A DNA stretch of 26,825 bases from Ruminococcus sp. GTDB lineage: Bacteria > Bacillota > Clostridia > Oscillospirales > Ruminococcaceae. The position numbers were made by a program, and so were the translations under genes. The stretch is from positions 1 through 26,825 of the forward strand of contig JAAVHK010000094.1 of assembly GCA_014799765.1 (NCBI GenBank), in the 5' to 3' direction. Shown one piece after another: positions 7,490-15,015 of the stretch (the stretch's first letter is position 1; each line of letters begins with the position of its first letter). The notes beneath the pieces are model-generated. The model did not search any database. It saw nothing but the letters and a program-made list of their open reading frames with translations, and was not told the origin of the DNA.

Positions 7490-9508
7490 TTATTCCTCGA
7501 AAGCCGTCAGTATTCTCTCTATTCTTTCGGCGAGTTCGTCAGTAAGGACTTTTTTATTTTCGAGTTCCTCAATAATATCCTGTCCGTAACTGCGGATATA
7601 GTTCATGAGTTCGGCACAGTGTTCTTTCAGTTCTTTCAACGGAATATCCCTGAAAAATCCGTGTTGTGCGGAATATAGCAATATGACCTGTTCATAATGC
7701 GGTAACGGTTTATATAAAGGCTGTTTCAGTAACTCTGTGAGCATACGTCCGTGATTGAGTAAATCAGTAGTAGCCTTATCGAGTTCCGAAGAAAACTGCG
7801 TAAAGATTTCCATTTCCTTGAACTGTGCGAGGTCTATACGAAGATTTCCGGCGGATTTTTTCATAGCCTTAGTCTGTGCCGCACCGCCTACACGTGATAC
7901 GGAAAGACCGTAGTTTACGGCAGGTCTCTGACCGGAATTGAATAATTCGCTTTCAAGGAATATCTGACCGTCGGTTATAGAGATAACGTTTGTAGGGATA
8001 TATGCAGAAATATCACCGGCAAGAGTTTCTATAATCGGAAGTGCAGTCAGTGAACCGCCACCGTGTTCGTCGTCGAGACGGCTTGACCTTTCGAGAAGTC
8101 TCGAATGTAAATAGAATACGTCACCAGGGAAAGCCTCACGTCCGGGGGGTCTGTGCAGTAACAGCGACATTGCACGGTATGCCACGGCGTGTTTAGATAA
8201 ATCGTCATAGACTATTAAAACATCCTTGCCCTTTGACATGAAATATTCCGCCATAGCTGTACCCGAATATGGTGCGATATACTGAAACGGTGCGGGTTCG
8301 CTGGCAGATGCAGATACTACTACAGAATAATCCATAGCACCGTATTTTTTTAGATTATTTACTACCTGTGCAACTGTAGACGATTTCTGACCTATTGCGA
8401 CGTATATACAGATAACGTCCTTGTCTTTCTGATTTATGATAGTATCTATGGCAATTGAAGTTTTACCGGTTTGTCTGTCACCTATGATAAGTTCACGCTG
8501 ACCACGTCCGATAGGGAACATTGAATCTATAGCAAGAATACCTGTCTGTAAAGGTACATTTACCGATTTTCTTTCTATGACACTCGGGGCTTCACGTTCT
8601 ATAGGGAAGTAATCCACAGCCTTTATAGCACCTAATCCATCTATAGGTGAACCGAGAGCATCTACAACACGTCCGAGAAGTTCGTCACTTACGCCGACAC
8701 CGGCACGCTTTCCGGTACGTATTACCGAAGAACCCTCTGTCAGACCGTGTTCCTGTCCGAGAAGTACCGCACCTACTGTTTTTTCCTCAAGGCTCTGGAT
8801 AATTCCACGGACACCGTTTTCAAATTCGACGAGTTCACCATACATTACACCGGTCATACCGTGTATACGTGCTATGCCGTCGCCGATACGTGTTATGAAG
8901 CCCGTTTCAGTAGTACCGGTCTTTGCGGTGAAATCTTTTACTTCTGTTTTGAGTACGGATATAATATCGCCGGATTTTGTATCTTCCGATTCTGCCAGTT
9001 CGGTAGCCTTTGCCTGAAAATGTTCTTTCATTTTTTTAAGGCTTGTACGGTAACTCTTATCATACTCAACATCACCGGCATTAAGAATGAATCCGCCTAT
9101 AATGTCAGGGTCATGACGGTATTCAATGGCAACGTCTTCCCTGACGAATTTTTCCATAATGAATTTACGCAAATCAGCCTGTTGAGTTTCCGTAAGGGGT
9201 GTTACGTATCTTATAACTGCACGTATACTGTTTTGCTTTTCAAGAAGAATATTACTGTATTCGTCGAAAATTTCCGGCAGACAGTCAACAGCACCGTCCC
9301 TTACGACGTTCATCAGGAATCTGTTTAAGTTTTCCGGAAAAAGTTTCTTGACAATATTTCTTTTTTCGTCGGGAGTAACAAGCGGATTGGAAAGTGTGTC
9401 GGCAACGTCCGGACAGGTAGAGAATATATTTATTACCTTGTCAATGTCTTCCTGTGGTACGTCAAGGCGGACTAATTCCTTAATGAAATCTTTCTGATTA
9501 TCTTTCAT
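7490..9508 (-). CDS. atpHA: Fused F1 ATP synthase delta-alpha subunit
   Basis: One uninterrupted 672-residue frame. Residues 1 to about 165 are the delta (OSCP-like) stator subunit: an N-terminal helical domain, then AVIRYVTPLTETQQADLRK and DPDIIGGFILNAGDVEYD, ending TSLKKMKEHF. Residues about 165-182 are a short charged linker. Residues about 183-672 are alpha: the end of its N-terminal helix (ISVLKTEVKDF), then GDGIARIHG, Walker A GDRQTGKT (343-350), LIVYDDLSKHA (431-441) and PAVNYGLSVSRVGG (529-542) with the arginine finger. I see no Shine-Dalgarno plus start near the junction (8939-9016) that would make separate alpha. The start ATG overlaps the atpF stop by 4 bases (ATGA). Delta is normally one copy and alpha three copies per enzyme, so the fusion needs either cleavage or tolerance of extra delta domains. 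Confidence 0.95.
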   Translation of the reverse strand: MKDNQKDFIKELVRLDVPQEDIDKVINIFSTCPDVADTLSNPLVTPDEKRNIVKKLFPENLNRFLMNVVRDGAVDCLPEIFDEYSNILLEKQNSIRAVIRYVTPLTETQQADLRKFIMEKFVREDVAIEYRHDPDIIGGFILNAGDVEYDKSYRTSLKKMKEHFQAKATELAESEDTKSGDIISVLKTEVKDFTAKTGTTETGFITRIGDGIARIHGMTGVMYGELVEFENGVRGIIQSLEEKTVGAVLLGQEHGLTEGSSVIRTGKRAGVGVSDELLGRVVDALGSPIDGLGAIKAVDYFPIEREAPSVIERKSVNVPLQTGILAIDSMFPIGRGQRELIIGDRQTGKTSIAIDTIINQKDKDVICIYVAIGQKSSTVAQVVNNLKKYGAMDYSVVVSASASEPAPFQYIAPYSGTAMAEYFMSKGKDVLIVYDDLSKHAVAYRAMSLLLHRPPGREAFPGDVFYLHSRLLERSSRLDDEHGGGSLTALPIIETLAGDISAYIPTNVISITDGQIFLESELFNSGQRPAVNYGLSVSRVGGAAQTKAMKKSAGNLRIDLAQFKEMEIFTQFSSELDKATTDLLNHGRMLTELLKQPLYKPLPHYEQVILLYSAQHGFFRDIPLKELKEHCAELMNYIRSYGQDIIEELENKKVLTDELAERIERILTAFEE

Positions 9509-10017
9509 GAAATGTCATCCTCCTCTGCGGAAAGAAATTCATCTACAAGACGGCGGTTTCTTTCGTCGTCGACGTTTTCGCCGATAATTTTAGATGCCGT
9601 TTCAATAGCAAGGTCAGCTATCTGAGATTGTGCCTGTTGAATAATTCTCCGGCGTTCATTTTCGATAGTTTTTCCGGCATTGCTTATAATTTCAGAGGCT
9701 TCTTCCTGTGATTTTTTCAGAATAGCTGATTTTTCAGTTTCTGCCTCGTCGTGAGCTTTCATAATGATTTTCTGTGCTTCTTCCCTTGCGTTGCTGAGAC
9801 TTTCGGCGTATTGTTCTTTAAGTTCTTCGGCTTCCTGACGTGATTTTTCTGCCTTTTCGATATTGTCCTGAATAGTTCTTGTGCGTTCGTTCATTATTTT
9901 TGTTATGGGCTTGAAAAGGAATATACGGAGCAGTATGAATAATATTATGATATTCACTGCTGACCATATGAAATTCCATATATTCACGTCAAGCATAGTA
10001 CCTTTTAAAGCGTCCAT
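9505..10017 (-). CDS. atpF: Fo ATP synthase b subunit
   Basis: 170 residues. It is the peripheral-stalk subunit, anchored by one N-terminal transmembrane helix (about residues 12-31, FIWSAVNIIILFILLRIFLF) and followed by FKPITKIMNER, the family motif. A long charged coiled coil continues to the C-terminus (EKAEKSRQEAEELKEQYAES). The ATG at 10017 follows AAAGGAG. The stop overlaps the start of the fused delta-alpha gene, which suggests translational coupling with its stator partner delta. Confidence 0.95.
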   Translation of the reverse strand: MDALKGTMLDVNIWNFIWSAVNIIILFILLRIFLFKPITKIMNERTRTIQDNIEKAEKSRQEAEELKEQYAESLSNAREEAQKIIMKAHDEAETEKSAILKKSQEEASEIISNAGKTIENERRRIIQQAQSQIADLAIETASKIIGENVDDERNRRLVDEFLSAEEDDIS

Positions 10018-10058
10018 GTTACAACTCCTTTCATGTGATTATCTCCGGAATAATAATA

Positions 10059-10280
10059 TTATTTAAGTATGAAGATAATCAGAATGGCTATAACGAAACC
10101 GTAAATGGCAGTAGCTTCTGCCAGCGCACAACCTAAAAGAAGTGCCTTGTTTATATCGCCCTTTGCCTCCGGCTGACGTGCTATAGCGTCAGCAGCCTTT
10201 GAAGTTGCTATACCTATACCAATACCTGCTCCCATACCTGTGAGTACTGCAAGACCTGCACCAATTGCGATTAATCCCAT
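10059..10280 (-). CDS. atpE: Fo ATP synthase c subunit (rotor ring)
   Basis: 73 residues forming a two-helix hairpin. Helix 1 has the glycine repeat GMGAGIGIGIAT, the loop is ARQPEAKGD, and helix 2 carries the ion-binding glutamate E55 in LAEATAIYGF. Sodium-type c subunits carry a Gln in helix 1 (GIGQG-like) and a Ser after the Glu (AEST). Here these positions are Ile22 and Ala56, so proton coupling is more likely (inference from family knowledge). The ATG at 10280 has GGAGGTAA upstream. It lies 42 bases after atpB and 41 before atpF. Confidence 0.95.
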   Translation of the reverse strand: MGLIAIGAGLAVLTGMGAGIGIGIATSKAADAIARQPEAKGDINKALLLGCALAEATAIYGFVIAILIIFILK

Positions 10281-10322
10281 GATAAATTACCTCCGAAAAA
10301 AATTTTTTATAAATAGATTTGT

Positions 10323-11009
10323 TTATTCGTTTTCCATAGCCTCAGACATGAAAAGCGAAGTTAAAAATACAAATACGTAAGCCTGTATGCAACCGTCGAA
10401 GATATCGAAGTAGAAACTGAATACCAACGGCAGACCTACAGGAAGTATCATCTTGATAAGTTCCATTACAACGAATGCACCGAGAACATTTCCGAAAAGT
10501 CGCATACATAACGAAAGCGGTTTTATGACAAGCTCCAGAATGTTCATAGGTAACATCAACGGCATAGGTTCTTTGAAACTCTTTAACCAACCTTTCAGAC
10601 CCTTTTCATTTATTCCGCTGAACTGTATAAGCAGTATTGCGAAAAGTGCGAGAGTAGCAGTAACGCCTAAGTCTTTCGTAGGCGGTCTTAACCCGAAAAG
10701 TCCTATGATATTTGACATTCCTATATATATCAGGAACGTTTCAAGAATGGGAAGATATTTCTTTCCCTTTTCGCCGATAATTTCCAGAAAGAAATTATTC
10801 ATCCATTCAATGCCCGATTCTATAAGACATTGTACACCAGTCGGGACGGTTTTGAGATTCCGGACAAATATTATTGACGCTATGACAAGTACTGCCATTA
10901 TCACCCATGTTATCACGCATGATTCCGGCACAGGTATTCCGCCTAAAATCGGTATCGTGAATGCTACACGGCATTCGAGTTCTTCCATAAGTTTTTCTGC
11001 AATATCCAT
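10323..11009 (-). CDS. atpB: Fo ATP synthase a subunit
   Basis: 228 residues, five or six membrane helices; it provides the ion half-channels of Fo. It has the essential Arg within KPLSLCMRLFGNV (near residue 166) and the C-terminal QAYVFVFLTSLFMSEAMEN. I use the ATG at 11009, 6 bases after AAGGTG (complement of 11016-11021); an in-frame GTG at 11018 overlaps that Shine-Dalgarno. It is the first gene of the operon. There is no atpI upstream in view, and the leader carries a strong hairpin. Confidence 0.95.
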   Translation of the reverse strand: MDIAEKLMEELECRVAFTIPILGGIPVPESCVITWVIMAVLVIASIIFVRNLKTVPTGVQCLIESGIEWMNNFFLEIIGEKGKKYLPILETFLIYIGMSNIIGLFGLRPPTKDLGVTATLALFAILLIQFSGINEKGLKGWLKSFKEPMPLMLPMNILELVIKPLSLCMRLFGNVLGAFVVMELIKMILPVGLPLVFSFYFDIFDGCIQAYVFVFLTSLFMSEAMENE

Positions 11010-11037
11010 ATATAACACCTTCTTTCAGATATAATAA

Positions 11038-11069
11038 AACGGAGACAGCACATGGCATAAATCTCCGTT
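11038..11069 (-). promoter_or_regulatory. Leader hairpin upstream of atpB (attenuator-like)
   Basis: Bases 11038-11045 (AACGGAGA) are exactly complementary to 11062-11069 (TCTCCGTT), giving an 8-bp stem with a 16-base loop. On the minus strand the stem is followed by TTTATTATAT. It lies inside the atp leader, downstream of the promoter at 11143-11171 and about 17 bases before the atpB Shine-Dalgarno. It may act as an attenuator, a 5' stabiliser, or a weak terminator for readthrough from the polysaccharide operon. Confidence 0.6.
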
Positions 11070-11142
11070 GATTTTGTCAGAAATAAGTCTGTAAAGTATA
11101 TTGAAACAATACCCGACAGCCATATTTTTTACTGCCCTAATA

Positions 11143-11171
11143 ATCATATAACAAAAATTTTATAAAGTCAA
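11143..11171 (-). promoter_or_regulatory. atp operon promoter
   Basis: On the minus strand TTGACT (complement of 11166-11171), a 17-base spacer and TATGAT (complement of 11143-11148). The start point would be near 11136, giving a leader of about 127 bases before atpB that includes the hairpin at 11038-11069. Confidence 0.65.
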
Positions 11172-11217
11172 GTCGAAAATGAAAAATTTCACAATTCACA
11201 CAAAAAAATCATAATTA

Positions 11218-11625
11218 TCAGGGGTCTGATATAGTGTTTTCTGCAATTGAAATGGCATTGTTAAGACGTTCGATAGCACTGTTGTTAAGTTTGGTGGAAA
11301 GTCTCACACGGTCAAGTTCAGCCTTTAGTGATTTTAGTTCCACGGCGATATTTTTCATAGCGTTTGAATGTTCAGCATTTATCCTGTTGATTGATTCAAG
11401 CTGTTTGTCGGCAAGTCGGCGTAAAGTGTCGGTAAGCTGTACATTCTGGTCTTCAAGGAAACATACTCTTTTCATCAGTTCGTTAAGATTGGTGGCGAGT
11501 AAAATATTTGCTTTGTTCTGTTTTTCGCCGAAATCAGTCAGTCTTGATGCGGTCTGGAAAGTTGATATTTTTTCTTTTTCGTCAAAAGTTTTCATATTAT
11601 CGTTAGTTAGTGTTATATCTGACAT
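11218..11625 (-). CDS. Small coiled-coil protein of unknown function
   Basis: 135 residues, no family recognised. There is no signal peptide and no transmembrane helix. From about residue 30 onward it is a long charged amphipathic helix with heptad-like leucines (NLNELMKRVCFLEDQNVQL, then TLRRLADKQLESINRI and AVELKSLKAELDRVRL), so a coiled coil is likely. The ATG at 11625 follows AAAGGAT and lies 9 bases after the rmd-like gene, so it is the last gene of the polysaccharide operon. It could be a scaffold or regulator of polysaccharide assembly, but nothing in the sequence proves this. No terminator with a GC stem follows it, only a T-run after an A+T palindrome. Confidence 0.75.
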   Translation of the reverse strand: MSDITLTNDNMKTFDEKEKISTFQTASRLTDFGEKQNKANILLATNLNELMKRVCFLEDQNVQLTDTLRRLADKQLESINRINAEHSNAMKNIAVELKSLKAELDRVRLSTKLNNSAIERLNNAISIAENTISDP

Positions 11626-11634
11626 CTTTGTAAA

Positions 11635-12570
11635 TTATCCTTTCTGATTTATTTTTTTCCGCCAGTAACTGAGAGTTTCGGAAATAGTTTCCCCGACGGA
11701 TATTTCAGCATTCCAGCCGGTATCACGGAAAATTTCTGATATATCAGGTTCAATGACCGGAATATCGGAAGCCCTCATACGTTGAGGGTCAGTCCGGTGA
11801 GTTATCGGAATTTCCGAAAGTCCTATAGCGGTATTCAGAATATATTCTATACTTACTGCCTTACCTCTGCCGACGTTGTAAGTTTTTCCGGAAATACCCT
11901 TTTCACCTAAAAGCCGGTAAGCCCTTACAATGTCTCTTACGTCCGTGAAATCTCTTTTTGCCGAAAGATTTCCGGTACATATTTCCGGCTGACGTAATCC
12001 GTTTTCAATTTCGGCAATCTGCTTGCAGAAATCTGAAATAACAAAAGTTTCCGCCTGACCTGCTCCGGAATGATTGAACGCCCTTACAATAACAATGTCC
12101 TTGCCGTATGCACGGTGATATATTTTACCTATCATACCGGCACACGCTTTGGAGACGGCGTATATATTGGCAGGATTTATATTTTCAGTTTCCTTTATAG
12201 GACAGGCATTTTCACGTATAAAGCCGTATTCCTCGCCTGAACCAATAAGAATAAGTCTCACACCGTCCGGAAGTGCTTCCATGACGTTTATTGACCCTAT
12301 TATATTTATTTCCGTAGTAAGCTGAGGCTTTTTCCACGATAAAGCCACGGAACTCTGTGCCGAAAGGTGATATATTATGTCTGGTCTGACTTCTTCAATA
12401 AGATTTTTTACATCGTCTTTCCGGAGAACGTCAAGAACGTGCCGGAAACATTCGGTATTTATTTTTTCGTCGGGCAGATGCGTTGCATGGACTTCCCATC
12501 CGGATTCTGTAAGTTCCCGTATCAGATACCCCCCGACGAATCCCGAACCGCCTGTTATTAATGCTTTCAT
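11635..12570 (-). CDS. rmd: NAD(P)-dependent sugar reductase, probable GDP-6-deoxy-D-mannose (GDP-D-rhamnose) reductase
   Basis: 311 residues of the extended short-chain dehydrogenase family. The Rossmann glycine motif is GGSGFVGGYL (about residues 7-16), LSAQSSVALSWKKP matches the GDP-sugar branch, and the catalytic Tyr-Lys pair is in YAVSK (about 138-142). The pattern resembles Rmd, which reduces GDP-4-keto-6-deoxy-D-mannose, the product of Gmd, to GDP-D-rhamnose. The gmd and manC genes in the same operon support this. GDP-L-fucose synthase, the alternative Gmd partner, also epimerises and is less similar in the motifs I can see. GDP-6-deoxy-talose is a further possibility. The ATG overlaps the stop of the upstream glycosyltransferase (ATGA, 12567-12570). 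Confidence 0.82.
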   Translation of the reverse strand: MKALITGGSGFVGGYLIRELTESGWEVHATHLPDEKINTECFRHVLDVLRKDDVKNLIEEVRPDIIYHLSAQSSVALSWKKPQLTTEINIIGSINVMEALPDGVRLILIGSGEEYGFIRENACPIKETENINPANIYAVSKACAGMIGKIYHRAYGKDIVIVRAFNHSGAGQAETFVISDFCKQIAEIENGLRQPEICTGNLSAKRDFTDVRDIVRAYRLLGEKGISGKTYNVGRGKAVSIEYILNTAIGLSEIPITHRTDPQRMRASDIPVIEPDISEIFRDTGWNAEISVGETISETLSYWRKKINQKG

Positions 12571-13706
12571 ATAGTCACCTCATCAGTAATTATTTTATAT
12601 AAATCCTGAATAATATTTTTTTCATTGAAGTATTCAAGAATACGTTTCTGACCGTTTTTCCCTAAATTTTCACGGAGATTTTTATTTTTCCGGAGTATGT
12701 TTATTGCTTTCGCAAGTTCATGTGAATCATATGGCTGTACAGTTATACCGGTTGTTTCGTGGATACTCACATACGGTACGCCCGACGGCAGATTTGTATT
12801 TATTACCGGTTTGCCGTAAATCATGGCTTCCAACTGTACTATGCCGAAAGCCTCACTTCTTTCCACCGACGGCAGTACGAATATATCACAGTCGGAGAAT
12901 GCCTGTTTCAACTGTTTATCCGGCAGAAATCCTAAAAAATGTACCCTGTCATTCAGACCGTATTTCCGTACTTTTTCTTTGAGTTTACTTTCAAGAATAC
13001 CTGTACCGGCTATGAATAATTCGCAGTTGTTTCTGACGTTCCGGAACGCATTTATAAGAACGTCCACGCCCTTATAATAGACAAGTCTTCCGGTGAAAAA
13101 AACTTTTATACTTTCGGGATTAGTTGCTTTTTCCGTAAGAAACGGTATTTTCTGTATGTTCAGATAATCTGCCGGATTTATTCCGTATGGAAGTACATGG
13201 CATTTGTGGCGATATTCCGGAAGAAATTCAGACCCATCTATGTGACCTTCCGTGGCAACAAGAATACAGTCGGCACGGTTGAGAAGATACTTCATCAAAG
13301 GCTTGTAAAGAGTAAGAAGTTTTTTCTGCTTTACGACGTCGCTGTGCCACGAAACTATTACTTTTCCGCTATATCCCGACAGTAACAACGCCAAATCAGC
13401 CGGCGGAAACGGTACGTGTATATGGATTATATCTGCATTTGCGGACATTTTCCGGAAAATTTTCAGAAATGACACCGACACCGGACACGAAAAATAAGTC
13501 CCGAAACTTCCGGCACGTGTAAGCCGGACACCGTTAATATTTTCGGAGCAGGTTTTTCCGATACCGTCACGACATACAAGGGTACGGACTTCAATATTTT
13601 TGTATTTCCCGAGTTCTTCGGAATACTGTTTCACAAGCGTTTCTATACCGCCGGTATGTGGGAAATACGCCTTGTTTACTTCAAGGATTTTAATTTTTCT
13701 TTTCAT
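12567..13706 (-). CDS. GT4-family glycosyltransferase
   Basis: 379 residues with a GT-B fold. The N-terminal domain has HTGGIETLVKQYSEEL, IIHIHVPFPPADLA and VSWHSDVVKQKK. The C-terminal donor domain has VFFTGRLVYYKGVDVLINAF and the EX7E-type motif in SEAFGIVQLEAMIYGKPVI. Such retaining enzymes add a sugar from a nucleotide donor to a lipid-linked glycan at the inner membrane face. In an operon making a GDP-6-deoxyhexose, it plausibly uses GDP-D-rhamnose or GDP-mannose, but the donor cannot be read from sequence. Its start overlaps the 3' end of the preceding glycosyltransferase by 17 bases. Confidence 0.9.
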   Translation of the reverse strand: MKRKIKILEVNKAYFPHTGGIETLVKQYSEELGKYKNIEVRTLVCRDGIGKTCSENINGVRLTRAGSFGTYFSCPVSVSFLKIFRKMSANADIIHIHVPFPPADLALLLSGYSGKVIVSWHSDVVKQKKLLTLYKPLMKYLLNRADCILVATEGHIDGSEFLPEYRHKCHVLPYGINPADYLNIQKIPFLTEKATNPESIKVFFTGRLVYYKGVDVLINAFRNVRNNCELFIAGTGILESKLKEKVRKYGLNDRVHFLGFLPDKQLKQAFSDCDIFVLPSVERSEAFGIVQLEAMIYGKPVINTNLPSGVPYVSIHETTGITVQPYDSHELAKAINILRKNKNLRENLGKNGQKRILEYFNEKNIIQDLYKIITDEVTI

Positions 13707-14847
13707 TCAGAATCTCCCTGTATATTCCGTGAAGTTTTTCGGCAGATTTTTCCCACGTGAAATTTTTTGCACGTTCTATACCACGACGGCTTAAATTTTT
13801 CCTTAAATCAGGATTTCTGTAAAGTCTGCAGAGACCCTCCGCAATGCTTTTTACGGAATAAGCGTCGCAAGTCACGGCACAATCGCCGGTTACTTCCGGA
13901 AGTGATGCCTCGCCGGACGTCAGGACAGGTACGCCACAAGCCATAGCCTCTAACGGCGGAATCCCGAAACCCTCGTACAGCGACGGAAATACAAAAGCCA
14001 TAGCACCGGAAATCAACGGCGACATATTTTCTGCCGGTACGTATTCGGTAAAAATCACCTGTTTTTCAATACCGAGTTTTCTGACAAGCCTGTAAATATC
14101 GTCGCATAACCAGCCCTTACCACCGGCAAGAACGAGTTCCGGCGGATTTTGTACGTGGCGTGTGAAAATTCTGTAAGCCCTTATGAGACGTGTTAAATTT
14201 TTCCGTGGTTCGATAGTGCCGACGTACAGAAAGTAATCGCCGTCAATGCCGAGGGATTTTTTTACATTCCGGATAGTCTCCGGATTTTCACAGGGTCTGA
14301 ATTTTTCGCAGTCGACACCACACGGGACTACACGTATTTTTGACGAATATTCCGGAAAATATTTAATAATTTCCGTTCCTGAAAATTCAGAATCCGTGAT
14401 AATAATATCGGCTCTTTTCATGGATTTCTTCAGACCTGTTTCAAGCATGAAACGAGTACGTCCCCTTACGGTATCGGGAAAAGCCTTGTATACCATATCA
14501 TGTATTGTGACCACTTTTTTTCCGTGTACGAATGGCGGTACTATATAGTTGAAAAAATGCGTGATGTCAGAATTTTTCCCGAAAAACAGCGAATACGGTA
14601 CAGGAATAAATGCAGAAATTCCCCTGTAGAGATATCCCGAAAATCGTGAATAATTGAGTTTTATATTATTTCCGGCGAAGCTACCGGCTTTTTCGATACG
14701 TGATTTTTTACCGCTTGTAAAGAAAGTATATTCGTAATTATTTTCCGGAAAAAGTTTCGCCATAGCCTGAGTTTGTCCGATTTCGCACCAGCCTATACCG
14801 GTTATCTTTTCGGCGATTATCGGGACGGCGTCAAAAGAAATATTCAA
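13690..14847 (-). CDS. GT4-family glycosyltransferase (mannosyl/rhamnosyl-transferase-like)
   Basis: 385 residues, GT-B fold. The N-terminal part has ITGIGWCEIGQTQAMAKL and VVTIHDMVYKAFPDTV; the donor domain has FLYVGTIEPRKNLTRLIRAY, then FVFPSLYEGFGIPPLEAMAC with the EX7E glutamates, and GVPVLTSGEASLPEV. These features are typical of GT4 mannosyltransferases. The start is TTG (complement of 14845-14847), with GGAGGTGA (complement of 14854-14861) 6 bases upstream; no ATG fits as well. It is separated from gmd by 168 bases (14848-15015) in which I see no convincing promoter or terminator. Confidence 0.9.
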   Translation of the reverse strand: MNISFDAVPIIAEKITGIGWCEIGQTQAMAKLFPENNYEYTFFTSGKKSRIEKAGSFAGNNIKLNYSRFSGYLYRGISAFIPVPYSLFFGKNSDITHFFNYIVPPFVHGKKVVTIHDMVYKAFPDTVRGRTRFMLETGLKKSMKRADIIITDSEFSGTEIIKYFPEYSSKIRVVPCGVDCEKFRPCENPETIRNVKKSLGIDGDYFLYVGTIEPRKNLTRLIRAYRIFTRHVQNPPELVLAGGKGWLCDDIYRLVRKLGIEKQVIFTEYVPAENMSPLISGAMAFVFPSLYEGFGIPPLEAMACGVPVLTSGEASLPEVTGDCAVTCDAYSVKSIAEGLCRLYRNPDLRKNLSRRGIERAKNFTWEKSAEKLHGIYREILNEKKN

Positions 14848-15015
14848 ATAAAATCACCTCCATGTGAAAGCAGATATAATACAGGCAAGCAATCCCCCTG
14901 ACACTGAGACGGAGATTATACTGTTGTGTATTGTATCACGGCATTGTTTATATAATTTCGACTGTTGTTTGCATTCCTGATAAGACCTGATTTTTTAAGA
15001 ATTTTAAAAATTTCC

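Noticed and set aside
8747..9328. 193-residue plus-strand ORF within the delta-alpha gene
   Set aside because: Antisense shadow of a strongly conserved gene; cysteine- and phenylalanine-rich nonsense composition and no ribosome-binding site.
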